A program made the position numbers and the translations under genes. A stretch of DNA of 64,000 nucleotides, from assembly GCF_963576615.1 (NCBI RefSeq), contig NC_088711.1, positions 62,653,248 to 62,717,247 of the forward strand, written 5' to 3'. The stretch comes from Watersipora subatra (taxonomy: Eukaryota; Bryozoa; Gymnolaemata; Cheilostomatida; Watersiporidae). The stretch's first letter is position 1; each line of letters begins with the position of its first letter. The notes beneath the pieces are model-generated. The model made no database searches, was not told where the DNA came from, and saw nothing but the letters and a program-made list of their open reading frames with translations. Shown one piece after another: positions 12,077 through 23,471 of the stretch.

Positions 12077-12461
12077 TAGCGGCTGAGGAGTCAGGCAGTG
12101 GTGACACAAAAACCTGTTTAACGTTTATTTACAGAGTGCAACTTTCTCTGAAACAATTGTTATTGTCCCCCTCCTCTATTTTACTCCAGCAGAGTTGTAT
12201 GTCCACCCCAAACAATCTGGAGTGAAAATACTGATGTATCTTACAAGAAATGCATTACTAGGTTGTAGCTGACCCAATTTTATTATGAAGTGTTGCTCAA
12301 TTTATCTTTTTTAGTTATATGTATTTATTTTATTTAACTATTACTTTTCTTTGGTTGATTGCGAGATTCTGTGATAAAGACACACCAACACTTGATGCAG
12401 TTAGTACTCATAGTATGCTATATTATTTGTTTGGTTTAATCTTATATATTATCATCAACTA

Positions 12462-12471
12462 AATAAATAAA
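12462..12471 (+). terminator. Polyadenylation signals of the WD40 gene
   Basis: Overlapping AATAAA hexamers (AAATAAATAAATAAA context) lie about 390 bp beyond the WD40 stop codon, in a T/A-rich stretch. This is the likely end of the last exon. Confidence 0.5.
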
Positions 12472-12479
12472 TTCACTGT

Positions 12480-13939
12480 CACCTTATAACTTTATGATTC
12501 TTTATGACTCCTTGAGGAAAAACAACAGGGCTAGTAACGCAGGGCATTAGGGTTTTTTCTTGTAGTGCAGATGCTAAAGACCATCTAACGACTTTAAAAA
12601 AGCTAAGGAATGCGCAACATTTTGTCTTACATTTATTTGTAAACACCAGGGATTTTGTTGGTGCAGCTCGAGGACCGGGTTTAGTGTTCCTGCTACTGTA
12701 TTTCTGCATCAAATGAAGCCTTCATTAATTTGCTGCAAGCCACAATTACATTGTGTAATAGTGTACAAATCGGTGGGTAGCTTCAAATAAGTGTTCAAGC
12801 TAGGGTTTTGGAATGTTAGAAGCTGCCAGCTCTAAGAGCACAGGCTCTGTGTTCTTAGAGCTGTTCTTGCTCTGTGAAACAGTTCTGTTTCTTTATAGAA
12901 TTGGTTAGAGAGGTCTGCATCATAATCACAGGATAAATATGCCAAATTAGCATATTTATTTTCACCATCAGTGAGACTACATCAAAATCTTTATTAACCC
13001 AGTTTTTGTGAGCAAGAGCAACTGTAACTGAATTCAGGTGATAAAAATCTGTGCGTATATATGTCAGTTTGACTAGTGCGGAAAGAAAAGGCAACTCTCA
13101 ATAACCAGCTCCTCCTACGCTATTGAGAGAAGGCACATTTGATGGCCCTTGGAATTGTGCAAGCAATTGTGTGTATTTATTTTATTGCATTGGAACTACA
13201 CGGCTCATTCTGTCTTGATTGCATGGGATGAGGAACAGCTTGTAGTATTAGGCTATTAGCTTTGAAGTTAAAGCATTCAAATTATTGCATAGAGCAGCGA
13301 GCAGCATGAAATTGCTTTGTTTGTTTAGTGTAAGCAGAGATTAAAATTCTCAATACGCTCCATTGTTAATGCATTCTAAAATTGGCTAATTCTATGTGTG
13401 TTTATGACACACATAGAATTAGCCAGTGATTCATATGTTCAATCTGTTCATACCTAACGAAGCTTGGGTGAAGATGATAACAGGTGCAAACAATAGAGTT
13501 GTCGCGGTTGCCTATACGAATGTCAAGTACGTATCTGGATCGGGATAGCTCGATCAAGTCCTAAATTTTATATAGTCGTGAATTTTTGCGTGTGATTCTC
13601 ACTAGCATAGCGGATTACTGCTATTGCAAACACTACTATGTGGGATATATTACAAGTCGGTTGATCTTACCAAGTTTGATTATTTACATATGGCTATATT
13701 CGTGTACTACGTATTTTAGTCAACGGCTTAGTAACACTTGTGATTAATTGTTGTAAATACAAGAGTAGCTTAGTAGGGATTGTGCAAGACGCGCGTCTTT
13801 GGAAGCTCTCTTATAACTCTTAGATATCTTTCTATACCTATCTTGTCTTGTTCTTACTGCATTGTTTCATGCTAACATAATATACTGACCTGATTTATCG
13901 GCGCTAAGGACATCGACCGCCTCAGGCGTTGCTGGGTAT
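12480..13939. other. Intergenic spacer with two short hairpins
   Basis: I found no gene. Two near-perfect inverted repeats stand out: 12828-12862 (AGCTCTAAGAGCACA...TTCTTAGAGCT) and 13383-13425 (GGCTAATTCTATGTGTG and its complement around a short loop). Neither is flanked by a T-run or gene that would suggest a terminator. Confidence 0.5.
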
Positions 13940-14098
13940 TGTTTTGGTTTCATATATTTAATAGGTCAGATGTCAGGTATTTATTAGGATTTATTGACAA
14001 GGTACAAGATACAATAAACAAGATACACATGCGCCATTGAGCTTGTGCTAACACGTGACCGGAAAACGGAAACTGCTTATATACTGCAATCTATAACA
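13940..14098 (-). repeat. 3' LTR of the degenerate Gypsy element
   Basis: Aligns with 18580-18729. On the minus strand it begins TGTTATAG and ends AACA. It has a TATATAAG box and AATAAA-like signals. It carries about 9 extra bases near its 3' end (AATAGGTCAGA region) and several substitutions relative to the other LTR. Confidence 0.85.
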
Positions 14099-14297
14099 TT
14101 TTCCTTCTAAACCCTACTGTTTAAACCATAAACGGTAGATCAAAACTTGTAACATGTGATTGTCTTCACCGCTCGAAAAACAAAAAATAAAAAACTACAA
14201 CAAACTTACACGCACTACTACTAAAATACTACAATATCTAAGTAAGACACGGGATCCCACCCAAGGCCCTGGACAAACCGCCCAAGAGCATGAGGTG

Positions 14298-17200
14298 TCA
14301 ACTCCACCACAACCCTAGGAGCTGCTCATGAACCTCATATTGATCTAAACACGCAGGCCTCTTTAATTCTCTGCCAAATCTAGACCGCGTTACCAACGGA
14401 CTCAAAGCGGGGACAGTTGGCGGTGCGCTCGCGACGTTAGCCCGCGGTTCATCAGAACCCCCTGGTACACTCGCCCAAACTCTGTTTTGATCCCCAGCAT
14501 TGGCATTTCTTACAATCTCAGACCCATTGTTGCCCATAGGAAATTCTCTAGGATGAATTGGCTTGTTGACTATACTACTTCGTATATCTACACCGTTACG
14601 TCTAAAGAACATGTTATCGTCTGTCTTTACTAAATAAGATCTATCACTATATGTACCCTCAATCTCACCTTGTATCCATTTATTTTTGGCAGTTCTGAAA
14701 TACACTTGTTCCTTTGATCTAAACCCTTCCTTCTCAGGGCCAGCCTTCCTATCATGGTAATACTTATCCTTTGCTTTACGTTCGCCCAGTGCTAATCCGA
14801 CATCACTTAACTGGTAGGTCTGAACTTGGTACCTAACTTCCTGGAGTGGCAGGCTGTCGCGTAAAGAGCACTCTTGCAACAATTGGGCAGGAGAAGGCAA
14901 GCCCTCTCCAATAGGGGCGTTGCGAAGCGTGGACAACCCAGCCCACCAGTCCGCACATCAGCCCATCATAGACTTTACCGTCCCAATAGTGCGCTCCACT
15001 TGGCCGTTTCCTAATGGGTGAAGCGGGGAACTAGTTACATGTGTGATACTTTTTGAATTACAATATTCTCTGAAATACAAAAATGAGAACTGAAGACCGT
15101 TATCCGATACCAGTACCTGTGCAGTCCCAAAATCAGAAAACACTTGTGATAGTGCTTGTGCCACAGTTTCAGCAGTGGTAGTTTCTAATTCTTTCACTGC
15201 AGGCCATTTAGAAAGATAATCTACTAACATAAGGTACTCCTTACTTTTGAAACTAAATAAATCTACACCCACTTTCTGAAATGGGAAATCCGAGATTGGT
15301 ACAGGAAGCAGTGGTTCCTTCCTACCTTTTCTTTCCACTGTACGACAAGGCTCACAAGCCAGGCATTTATCTTCTATACGTCTTAGGCTAGACCAAAAAA
15401 CAGCTGTCTGAACGCGTTGCATCGTTTTAGTTATACCCTGATGAACCGAATGCAATGCCTCTAAAACCTCATTTCTCAAGGTCACTGGAATTACGAGTCT
15501 ACTGCCGTGAAATACAATACCACCTACCTCAACTAGGTTATTTCTCAGACTCCAAAAGGGTAAAGCTCGACTTGGGCATGCTCGTCTAGCTGTTGGCCAC
15601 CCTTCCATGATGAACTGTAACACAACCGCCATCTCTTCATCATTACTCATAGCCTGGGCATACTTACCCATGGTTTCTTCCAATCTAATTACAACCTTGC
15701 ATACCTGCATCAGCGGATCTGGTCCCAGATCTTCTACCAGTCCCGTACCTGCAGTGCACGTTCTGAATAGAATATCAGATATCACCATATCCTTACCAGG
15801 AACATAAGTCAGCGTGAGTGAATAACTTAGCAGCTCTAGTCGCATTGCTGCCAGCCTAGGTGAAAGTGTAGCTATCTCTTTTTCCATGATACCCAACAGC
15901 GGTTTGTGGTCCGTGGCAATTGTGACATGTCTGCTCAAACAGTAATATCTGAATCGTTTGCATGCAAAAACTGTAGCCAACAGCTCTTTCTCGATTTGCG
16001 AGTACCTCTGTTGGGTTTCTGTAAAAGACTTGGCCACAAACTCAATGGGCCTACTACCCTGTAGAAGTACTGCCCCCCAAAGAATGAGAGCTAGCATCAG
16101 CCGAAAGGGTTACTGGAGCTTTAAGATCAAAATAGGAAAGAGTAGGAGCATCCAGCATACTCTTTTTAAGGCCTCAAAAACCTGTGCTTGCTGGATCTCC
16201 CATATAAATTCCTTCAACTTTTTGCACACCTCTCTCAAAGGGTAAGTCAATTTAGACAGTCCTGGAAGGAATTTGGACAAATAGTTAATAAACCCGAGTA
16301 CCCTCTCAACTGCTTTGCTATCATTGGGTATGACCATGTTCTTCACCGCACTTACTTTGTCGGCCCCAGGTCGAACGCTATGTTCAGACAAATCATGACC
16401 TAAAAAAGTCACCACTTGCTGTCCAAAAACACTTTTCTCCTTGTTCAGTGTGAGACCAGTGCTTTTACATCTCGCTAAAACCTGATGTAACCTATCATTG
16501 TGTTCTTCTAACATCTTAGCATGAATCAAAATATTGTCTATAATAATAGACTTCTATTCCCTCTATGCCTTGTAGCATATCTACCATTTTTGCATGAAAT
16601 AGCTCAAGTGCATTACAAATATCCATAGGGCATCTGAGATATCTAAACTTACCATATGGTGTGACGAAACAGGTGAGTCTCGAAGACGCATAAGTCAATG
16701 GCAGCTGGTGGAAGCCTTGTTTCCCGTCTAAACAACTGAAATACTTAGCCCCATGTAGACGAGCAAATACCTCTGTGCTAGTACTAATGAGACATTGTGT
16801 TCTTATCAACTGAGTGTTCAAGTACTGTGAATTTAAACATATTCTGATTTTATCATTTGGTTTTCTCACAGTTACTGTTGGGCTTAGCCACATATGATAC
16901 CCGCATTTTCCAATTTATACAACGCTTCTTTGAATTTCTGTCTTATATCCTGTGATGTTGTTCTAGGCGCCACAGCTTTGGGCACTGCTGTGGGTTTCAA
17001 CTGAAATTCGGTTTCTTTTTCAAGCTTACCCAAACCTTGGAAAACACTCTCATAGCTTTTGACTATGTCTTCACACAGTTTTGACACCGAGTTGCTATTT
17101 GACAGCTCTTTGACTACATTTACACCCAGTATAAGCTCCAAATCCTTGATTGTGGGTAATCCCAACAGAGTCCCTATATGCGCTGAACCACCGACTATAT

Positions 17201-17386
17201 AAAACATTGCTTCGCATGCTTTTTGATTGATTACCACCCGCAATGAGACTTTACCGATTGGTCAAATTTGTTGGCCCCCAAAACCCAGTAGTGAAGTCCT
17301 AGTGCTCTTGATGAGACTAATTCCCAAACCCTTCAAAGTAGACATGTCCATAACGCTTACCTGGGCCCCCGTGTCATCTTGACTTT
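14298..17386 (-). pseudogene. Broken Gypsy pol (protease, RT, RNase H, integrase)
   Basis: Read on the minus strand, a protease DTGAQVS motif lies near 17375. RT runs from about 16990 to 16110 in two frames. RNase H with DHKPLLG starts near 16030. Integrase has an H-X3-H...CX2C zinc finger near 15440-15360, then catalytic D (VDLF), D (SDNG) and E (GQVER). The tail at 14298-14936 is integrase C-terminus. At the RT active site (16525-16560) a frameshift falls inside the YIDD-type motif and the second Asp is Asn in the best frame. Stops or shifts separate 14936/14958, 16097/16110, 16516-16529 and 16884-16893. Confidence 0.85.
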
Positions 17387-18337
17387 TTACGATTTTTTTA
17401 CAATGGAAATATCTAGGAACCAACCCCCTTTACCCCCATCAAAACTAAATACTGAAAACTCAATGTCACTCTCCTCTTCAGAGTCTGGGATCCCTACAGA
17501 CACCGCCAGTGCCTGCTGCTTCCCATATGTATTACCCTCCCATTGAGAATCAACTTCTACAGACAGAGTTTTTAGAGAATTGTCACTTCTTTGCCCTTGG
17601 CCTTGTTTACAAGCTTTAGCAAAATGATTAAAGAGATAGCATGTGTTGCACCGCTTTTCGTACGCAGGACACCTGCCTTGAGCATGGCTCCCCCCACAGT
17701 ATTTACAGTAAGAAATCAGCTTTTTGTCAGTATGCGGTGCCGCTTCAATTCTGTATTTGTTTCGGTTTATTGCATTTACTGGCACCCTCCACCTTCAGCA
17801 CCTAGACCTACTGAATTTACTACTGAGCTGCTAGAGCTACCTAGCCCATCAACTTCCTCTCGCTGATGCTTAAGAATTATTTCTTTGGCCCTCATTTTTG
17901 ATTTGGTATTTATCTAGAGTCACCCGGTCATCCAATTGTAACTCCCTGGATAACTCTTTGTCTTTCATACCAGCCAAAATTCTTGTCCTCAACATTGACA
18001 CCCGTTGTTCATCCGCCCAACCACATTTCGTGACTAACTCATACAGTGCCCTAATGTACTCTTCATTGGATTCATGATTGCCTTGAACGCGATTAGAAAA
18101 CAGTATACTGTAATGTAGTGAGCAGTCTCGGGGTTGAAAATATGCAGCAAATGCAGCTAATGTTCCATCATATAAAGTATTCACAGGTGTACTACTAGTA
18201 TCAGCTGCTACGGTTAGCAAAGGGAATATTTTTTCAGCTTCTTCCCCCATTACAAAAATAAATATGTCAACTTGTTTTTGGGCAGTTTTGGCATCAATAT
18301 CAGCTGCACTCCTATATCTGGCAAAGCGCTTTTCCAC
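17387..18337 (-). pseudogene. Broken Gypsy gag
   Basis: Frame 18337-17870 is a Gag capsid-like segment starting MEKRFARYRSAADIDAKTAQ and including the conserved-style E-Y-I-R-A-L-Y-E-L region. A second frame, 17785-17387, has two zinc knuckles of the form CX2CX4HX4C (CKYCGGSHAQGRC and CNTCYLFNHFAKAC). The two halves are in different frames, so the product is interrupted. The start of Gag proper is not certain. Confidence 0.8.
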
Positions 18338-18579
18338 TCAGGCCACATTTCACTGGCATTAGTGAAATCCAGTTCACTGGGAGGTTTTACTGCAGGCATA
18401 ATTTTGGTAGATCCAAGTGATACTAGATGGTTGCTATACTGTACTTATCTGAGAAGTTTAAAGTCAAATCAATATTCCATTGATAGACTGATTTGCCTGT
18501 GGCATGCTTGGTTGAGACAATGTCTCACTTCTGACCGTTCATATCGATCATAGGGTGATTGCTGACCCTACTCGCATCC

Positions 18580-18729
18580 TGTTTTTGTTTCATATATTTA
18601 TTGTCAGGTATTTATTAGGATTTATTGGCAAGGTACAAGATACAATAAACAAGATACACATACGCCATTGAGCTTGCGCTAACACGTGACTGGAAAACGG
18701 AAACTGCTTATGTACTGCAATCTATAACA
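18580..18729 (-). repeat. 5' LTR of the degenerate Gypsy element
   Basis: Direct copy of 13940-14098. On the minus strand this is the upstream LTR, and transcription would run leftward from here. Confidence 0.85.
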
Positions 18730-18734
18730 GCTAT

Positions 18735-19335
18735 GTTTTTATAGATACCAAGTGGTAGATTTTATGGAAGTTTTTGGTTTAAAGTCCCTGCAGTTTCTTG
18801 CTGCAGTTTCAAAATAAATAGTTTAATTTTTCTGTGACTAGCTTTACAGAGAGTGAGTGGAACATATTTTTGTTTTATTTTGCCTTCAAAGTCCCTGCTT
18901 TTTTAAGTTTAGGTTTTTAGTTTTGAGTGGCTCAAAGGTATCTGACAACTTGTTTATTTTGTTCCAAATGGCAGGAGGCAACGATGGTAATTTAAACTCT
19001 GGCAGTATTAGTAGTGGTGAATAGGGAAGGCTGAGATCAGGTACACCTTCACAAACTGTCATGTCACTTTTTTCCTCTTTAGGCCTAATAATCAAGTAAA
19101 ATATTTCCGTGAAAAATGTATAGGTCAATTAAAGGACTGAGGGAATGGCTCAATATCATGTGACTTATTTCATTATTGGTTTCATCTAAAGTGTGTCGAG
19201 CTAAATAAGGAAGAAGCAGAGTTTGTCTCGTCTAGAGTCGAAGGGTGGTAGGTGGTTTTGCAAGACTTGTAGTGGGGTCCAGAGCTCTAGGATCGATCGG
19301 CAACTGGATCAAATTAAAAAAGTTTCAACAATTTA
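18735..19335. other. Spacer between retroelements
   Basis: No recognised gene. A minus-strand open stretch at 18886-19128 reads as protein-like sequence but matches nothing I know and lacks supporting signals. Confidence 0.35.
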
Positions 19336-19341
19336 GAAGCC

Positions 19342-21860
19342 ATGGTATCAACCAGTCTTGAACTTAAGTTGGAGGTTATAGAGCAATTAGCATTAGCATT
19401 AGTAAAGGCTGCTAAGAGGTCAGTGAAACAGACTGAACAAGAGCAAAGACAGATCAGAGAAAAAACAGTATTATACTTGGTATTTCTGAAGGTAAATCAA
19501 AATAGGATTCAGTTGAAAAACTGCAGGACATAATGAAGGACTGTCACATTGACATCGCCGTAAGCCAGAATGACATGCACAGGTTAGGTAGGGTAGAAAA
19601 CATGAAGGCTGATACTGAGGGGTGAGCAAAGCCTAGCCCGTTGAGATTAAGTACAGAATCCCGGCAGCAAAAGTGAAAGATTTTGAAACGTATAAACAGT
19701 CAAAAAATTTGGGGAGTTTTTGTTAAGCCTGACCTGATTAAAGTTGAGAGGCAGATTTTCAATTGCAAAAAGGTTGAAAAAGATGAGGGTAAAAAATCTA
19801 AACCGCAAATACAAGATCTTCAGGGGGAAAGTTGTGAATTCAATGTTCTATAATGATGAACTTCTTGGTGCATCTTATACAATATACAGAAATGAAAGTA
19901 AACAACATGGTAACGGTGTTTTTGCGGCTTTTTATAACTCATCGGTTAATTTTATAAAAAGCATCAAAGGCCTAGGGAATCACTCATATTAACAGTTTCT
20001 GTCTCTTCACTGGTGGCTTTTGACCTCATCACTTACTATAGAACACCCAGTGAGAATCCCTTAGATAATCTTTTGAGCTTCTTCCAAGTTAGAGACTCCA
20101 AGTTTCCCATCGTAACAGTTGGTGATTTTAATCTTCTTGATATTGACTGGTCCAGTGGGTCAGGGATGGTTAAGGGTTTTTCCAAAAGGCAACATGTGCG
20201 CCGGGAGGTCACCGATATTTTTTAGTCCTCTTGTCTGACTTGCCTGGTTCTTGGCCCTACTCGTGATAAAGGCAATACACTAAATTTAGTGTTCATGGGA
20301 TCAGAGCTTTTGAAAAAAATAAATTTCAAATACACTGCTACCAAATTTGTCAGACCATGATATGATCTTAATTGACATTGACCCAGTGTAGTTAAACCTA
20401 AAAAATATCTCAGATACTAGCAAGGTAAAATTCAATTTCAAAAAGGTGAGCAGATAAAAGACAAAAAGACCAATAGATAATACTTTTACAGAGGATACTG
20501 CTAATGCTTTTGCGACTTATTTCTCATCAGTGTATAATAAAGACATAAATCCAACTTAGTTTTTTTTTTACATATGCCTCCCTCGGGAAAAATGGACAAG
20601 ATAATAACAGAGGTAGGAATTGCCAACCTAATCAACTTATTAGACATCTAGAAGGCTCATGAGCCTTCTAGATGTCCCAACAACAGGCCCTAATAATACA
20701 TCGACGTACTGTCTGAAAGCATTCAGCGGTGAAATAACAGATTTCATACCTTGCCTTACACTTATAATGCAAGCCTGTTTAGACCAAGGACAAGTTTCTG
20801 ATGACTGGCAAACAGCTAATGTTGTTCCCATATTTAGAACGGGAGAAGAGATCTTCCTAATAACTGCAGACCTATTAGTCTCTTTTCTGTTATCTTCAAA
20901 ATGATTGAGCATGTCATAGTCGCATCTGGCAACATTTAGACTGTTGCAATCAGATAAATAATAACCAACTTGGTTTCCGTAAACGGTATAGCACCGCAAC
21001 TCAACTTCTTGATGTTATTCACCATGCAACATCTTTTTTACTTTGCCAAGGCCTTTGATAAGGTGCCTCATCATTTACTTGTCAGTAAAATAAAAGATTA
21101 GATGTTTATGTAGTACAGTGGCTTGAGATGTGGTTGAGGAACCTAACTTCATTTGTTAGGGTTAATGGCATGAGGTCAGAGTTGTTTGCCATCCCTTCTG
21201 GAGTTCAACAGGGATTGGATCTGACTCCGTTGTTTTTTATTTTTGTGAACGACACACCCCCTGGCTGTGAAGGGCACATCCTGCTAACTTTATGCAGATG
21301 ATTTTATCACAGAGATATCACAGAGATAACATAACGGCGCTGTTTGAATTGTCTGTCTAATTGAGGATGACTTTTAATCCTACTAAATGTGTTCATATGA
21401 AGGTTGGAAAGGATTTTCCCAGTTTTACTTCAGAGCTAAATAGCACTCCTATCCCTCAAGCCAACAGTGTAAGATACTTGGGCTTCTCTATAAAAAATAG
21501 TTTCAAATGGCAGGAACAAGTGTCAAAAGTTGCTAAGAAAGGTAATAAACCCTGGGCTTGATAGGAAGAAGTTGTTTTAGCACTTCCTGCCATACTAAAC
21601 TGATTGCTTAGAAAGCAGTTGTTGGGCCAATTCTTTAATACAACTGCCAAGTCTATATATTAAGTTGGCATATAATAAGTCCTTAATAGATATGCAAGAA
21701 GCTATCCAGAGACATGCCATTAGATGAATTTCCAAACTAGGGCAATCAAAAAGTGTCACCAGCTGTATGAGAGAGCATGCTATAGATACACTTGAGGCTC
21801 AGCAAAAGGAATTAAATAAAAAGTTGTATTGAAAAGCTGAGTCTGGTCCATAGATATAGT
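19342..21860 (+). pseudogene. Decayed CR1/Jockey-like LINE (ORF1, endonuclease, RT)
   Basis: The order matches a non-LTR retrotransposon. 19342-19533 has a coiled-coil ORF1 piece followed by an LGISEGK-like segment. 19744-20225 has an AP-endonuclease part with GDFNLLDIDW (20130 region), the conserved GDFN motif. RT pieces follow: ...GFRKRYSTATQLLDV near 20970, AFDKVPHHLL near 21050, SGVQQG near 21200, and a YADDF active-site pentapeptide near 21290. The thumb-side NPTKCVHMKV and VRYLG (21361-21561) come last. Many stops and shifts break it. A 34-bp perfect palindrome at 20643-20676 interrupts RT. Confidence 0.8.
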
Positions 21861-22090
21861 AAACCCTAGATTGGCGAATAGCTATCATTACAATGGAGCA
21901 AAAATGAGGCATATAATTGGCTGTTGTTTTCACAACGTTACGCCGTAGTGATGTGCATCACAGCATCAGAGCCTTCAATTGAGCAATAAGTTTAGTAGTG
22001 GAAGCACGCTTGTCATAGTAGTTTTCAAGTCAAACGTAACAATAAGACCAAATTCTTAGTGGAATGTCATCAGAGGAGACTACAACACCC

Positions 22091-22639
22091 TAGGTATATC
22101 CTGAATTGCCCATAACAAGACAGAACTTCAACTCAAAACAAGAAGTTTTCAACAGTATCATAAGCTATCTATGCCAATTAAAGACACCAAGCGGAAAGCT
22201 GCTAGTGGAAAATAATAGGAAAACCTTCATCATTGGTTTTGAGTCAGCAGCCAAATCTGTACATGGCATTGTTCAATATCTTTTCAGCAACCACCCTTAC
22301 ATCAACTACTTCCTAACCATTAAGATCAACCAGGATCGCATTGAGACTCTGTTTTCCACGATACGATCCAAGGGTGGCTATAACAATAACCCGGATGTGC
22401 AGTGCTTTAGATCTGCACTTCGAGCACTGTTCATAAAAGCAGATATCACACCAAGTCCCAATGCTAGCTGTACTGATCTGGATGTGATCACGGCTGAAAA
22501 AACTGGCCAACTCCTGCTACATTCTCTGGCTAGAAAGAAGAAGAAGGAAGAGACAAAAGCTGAGGAAGGTGAAGATGAGGAGTTCTGTGATGAGGAATTT
22601 TTTTCTAACTCAAATGTGATGACTGTATCAAGTTCTTGA
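22091..22639 (+). pseudogene. P-element / THAP9-like transposase, C-terminal part
   Basis: An open frame of 177 codons from 22106 carries the signature NYFLTIKINQDRIETLFSTI followed by R-S-K-G-G-Y-N-N-N-P. This matches the late catalytic and C-terminal region of P-element-family transposases (…Q-D…E…F…I-R…G-G…N-N-P). The acidic catalytic residue region is therefore present, but the N-terminal THAP zinc finger and most of the RNase H-like domain are not found upstream. The tail is lysine- and glutamate-rich. No terminal repeats were seen. It could be a truncated copy or a last exon. Confidence 0.7.
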
Positions 22640-23157
22640 CCAATGTAGAAATAGTGGGAAGTAAAAGTAGTGATGACATAACCCTAATCTCAGTTAAAAA
22701 CAGAGGATTGGTGACCCCATTGATAGGCCAAATATGTATTGCTGCAGAAAAGTGCTTACGTTCGCACATGGAGAGCTATGGTATCACATAGAGAGCTTTT
22801 AAACAAGTAACATCACAGACAATAACATATATGTCTTATTAAATTACCTCAATCAAGGTTTTACATGCACAATGCATGCCAACAATCTACTCAAAACTAT
22901 TGTAAATCGCTGTATTAAAATCAAAATACACTATGCCGCTTCAAAGCAGGAATCTAGTTCAACCAATCTTAAACAAAAACTATCTCGTTTAGTTATGTTC
23001 AGTCATGTCTAATGGGAGTTTAATACAGTGGTCCAGCTTAACTGCTTCTAAATCTCATTTGATTCATTAGTTTGTTATTAGTTTAATTTCTATTTAGTCG
23101 CTCTTTGTATTATCAATGGTATAGAAGCTTCTAAATCATTGGTATATATATATATAT
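22640..23157. other. AT-rich spacer ending in a TA microsatellite
   Basis: No gene seen. A short (TA)n run at 23143-23157 is the site into which the intact Gypsy element inserted; the same microsatellite resumes after the 3' LTR. Confidence 0.5.
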
Positions 23158-23422
23158 TGTCATGCAAGTGCCAAGTATTATTGGTACTTTGCAAACAAAC
23201 ATTATGCTTATTAGCTAAAGCTTTATACAAGCTAATATTATATAGTACTGTCTCATTATAGCTATTAATAATGCTTGTAGCTTTTTACAAAGCTTTTCTA
23301 TGACCAAACATATAAATACTTGGGTTTTCTGTTATCAAATCAGTTGTCTCTGAAGCGTGCAATAAACCACATTTCTCTAATTTAATACTCTATTTGATTG
23401 CTTCTGTGCAGAAAACATAACA
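23158..23422 (+). repeat. 5' LTR of intact Gypsy element
   Basis: Contains a TATAAATA promoter box at about 23311 and an AATAAA at 23361, giving a plausible U3-R-U5 order. Virtually identical to 27760-28024. Confidence 0.95.
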
Positions 23423-23423
23423 G

Positions 23424-23442
23424 AAGCTAATTGGCAACAAGG
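23424..23442 (+). promoter_or_regulatory. Putative primer-binding site
   Basis: Immediately inside the 5' LTR, after a short spacer, lies TTGGCAACAAGG, in the place and general form of a tRNA primer-binding site in Gypsy elements. I have not assigned the tRNA. Confidence 0.5.
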
Positions 23443-23471
23443 ATTTCTCTTTTGAACAGTTACAAAGAGTT

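Larger units (their letters stand above)
13940..18729 (-). mobile_element. Degenerate Gypsy-class LTR retrotransposon
   Basis: Two direct LTRs (13940-14098 and 18580-18729) bound gag and pol reading frames on the minus strand. Flanking bases are GGTAT (13935-13939) and GCTAT (18730-18734), a 5-bp target duplication with one mismatch. A purine-rich tract (minus strand AGAAGGAAAA) sits just inside the 3' LTR at 14099. Domain order is Gag, two CCHC knuckles, protease, reverse transcriptase, RNase H and integrase, with integrase after RT/RNase H as in Gypsy (Metaviridae) elements. The coding region is broken into at least six frames, so it is a dead copy. Confidence 0.9.

Noticed and set aside
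13383..13425. Hairpin as a transcription terminator
   Set aside because: Intrinsic terminators do not apply in an animal nuclear genome, and no gene ends there.
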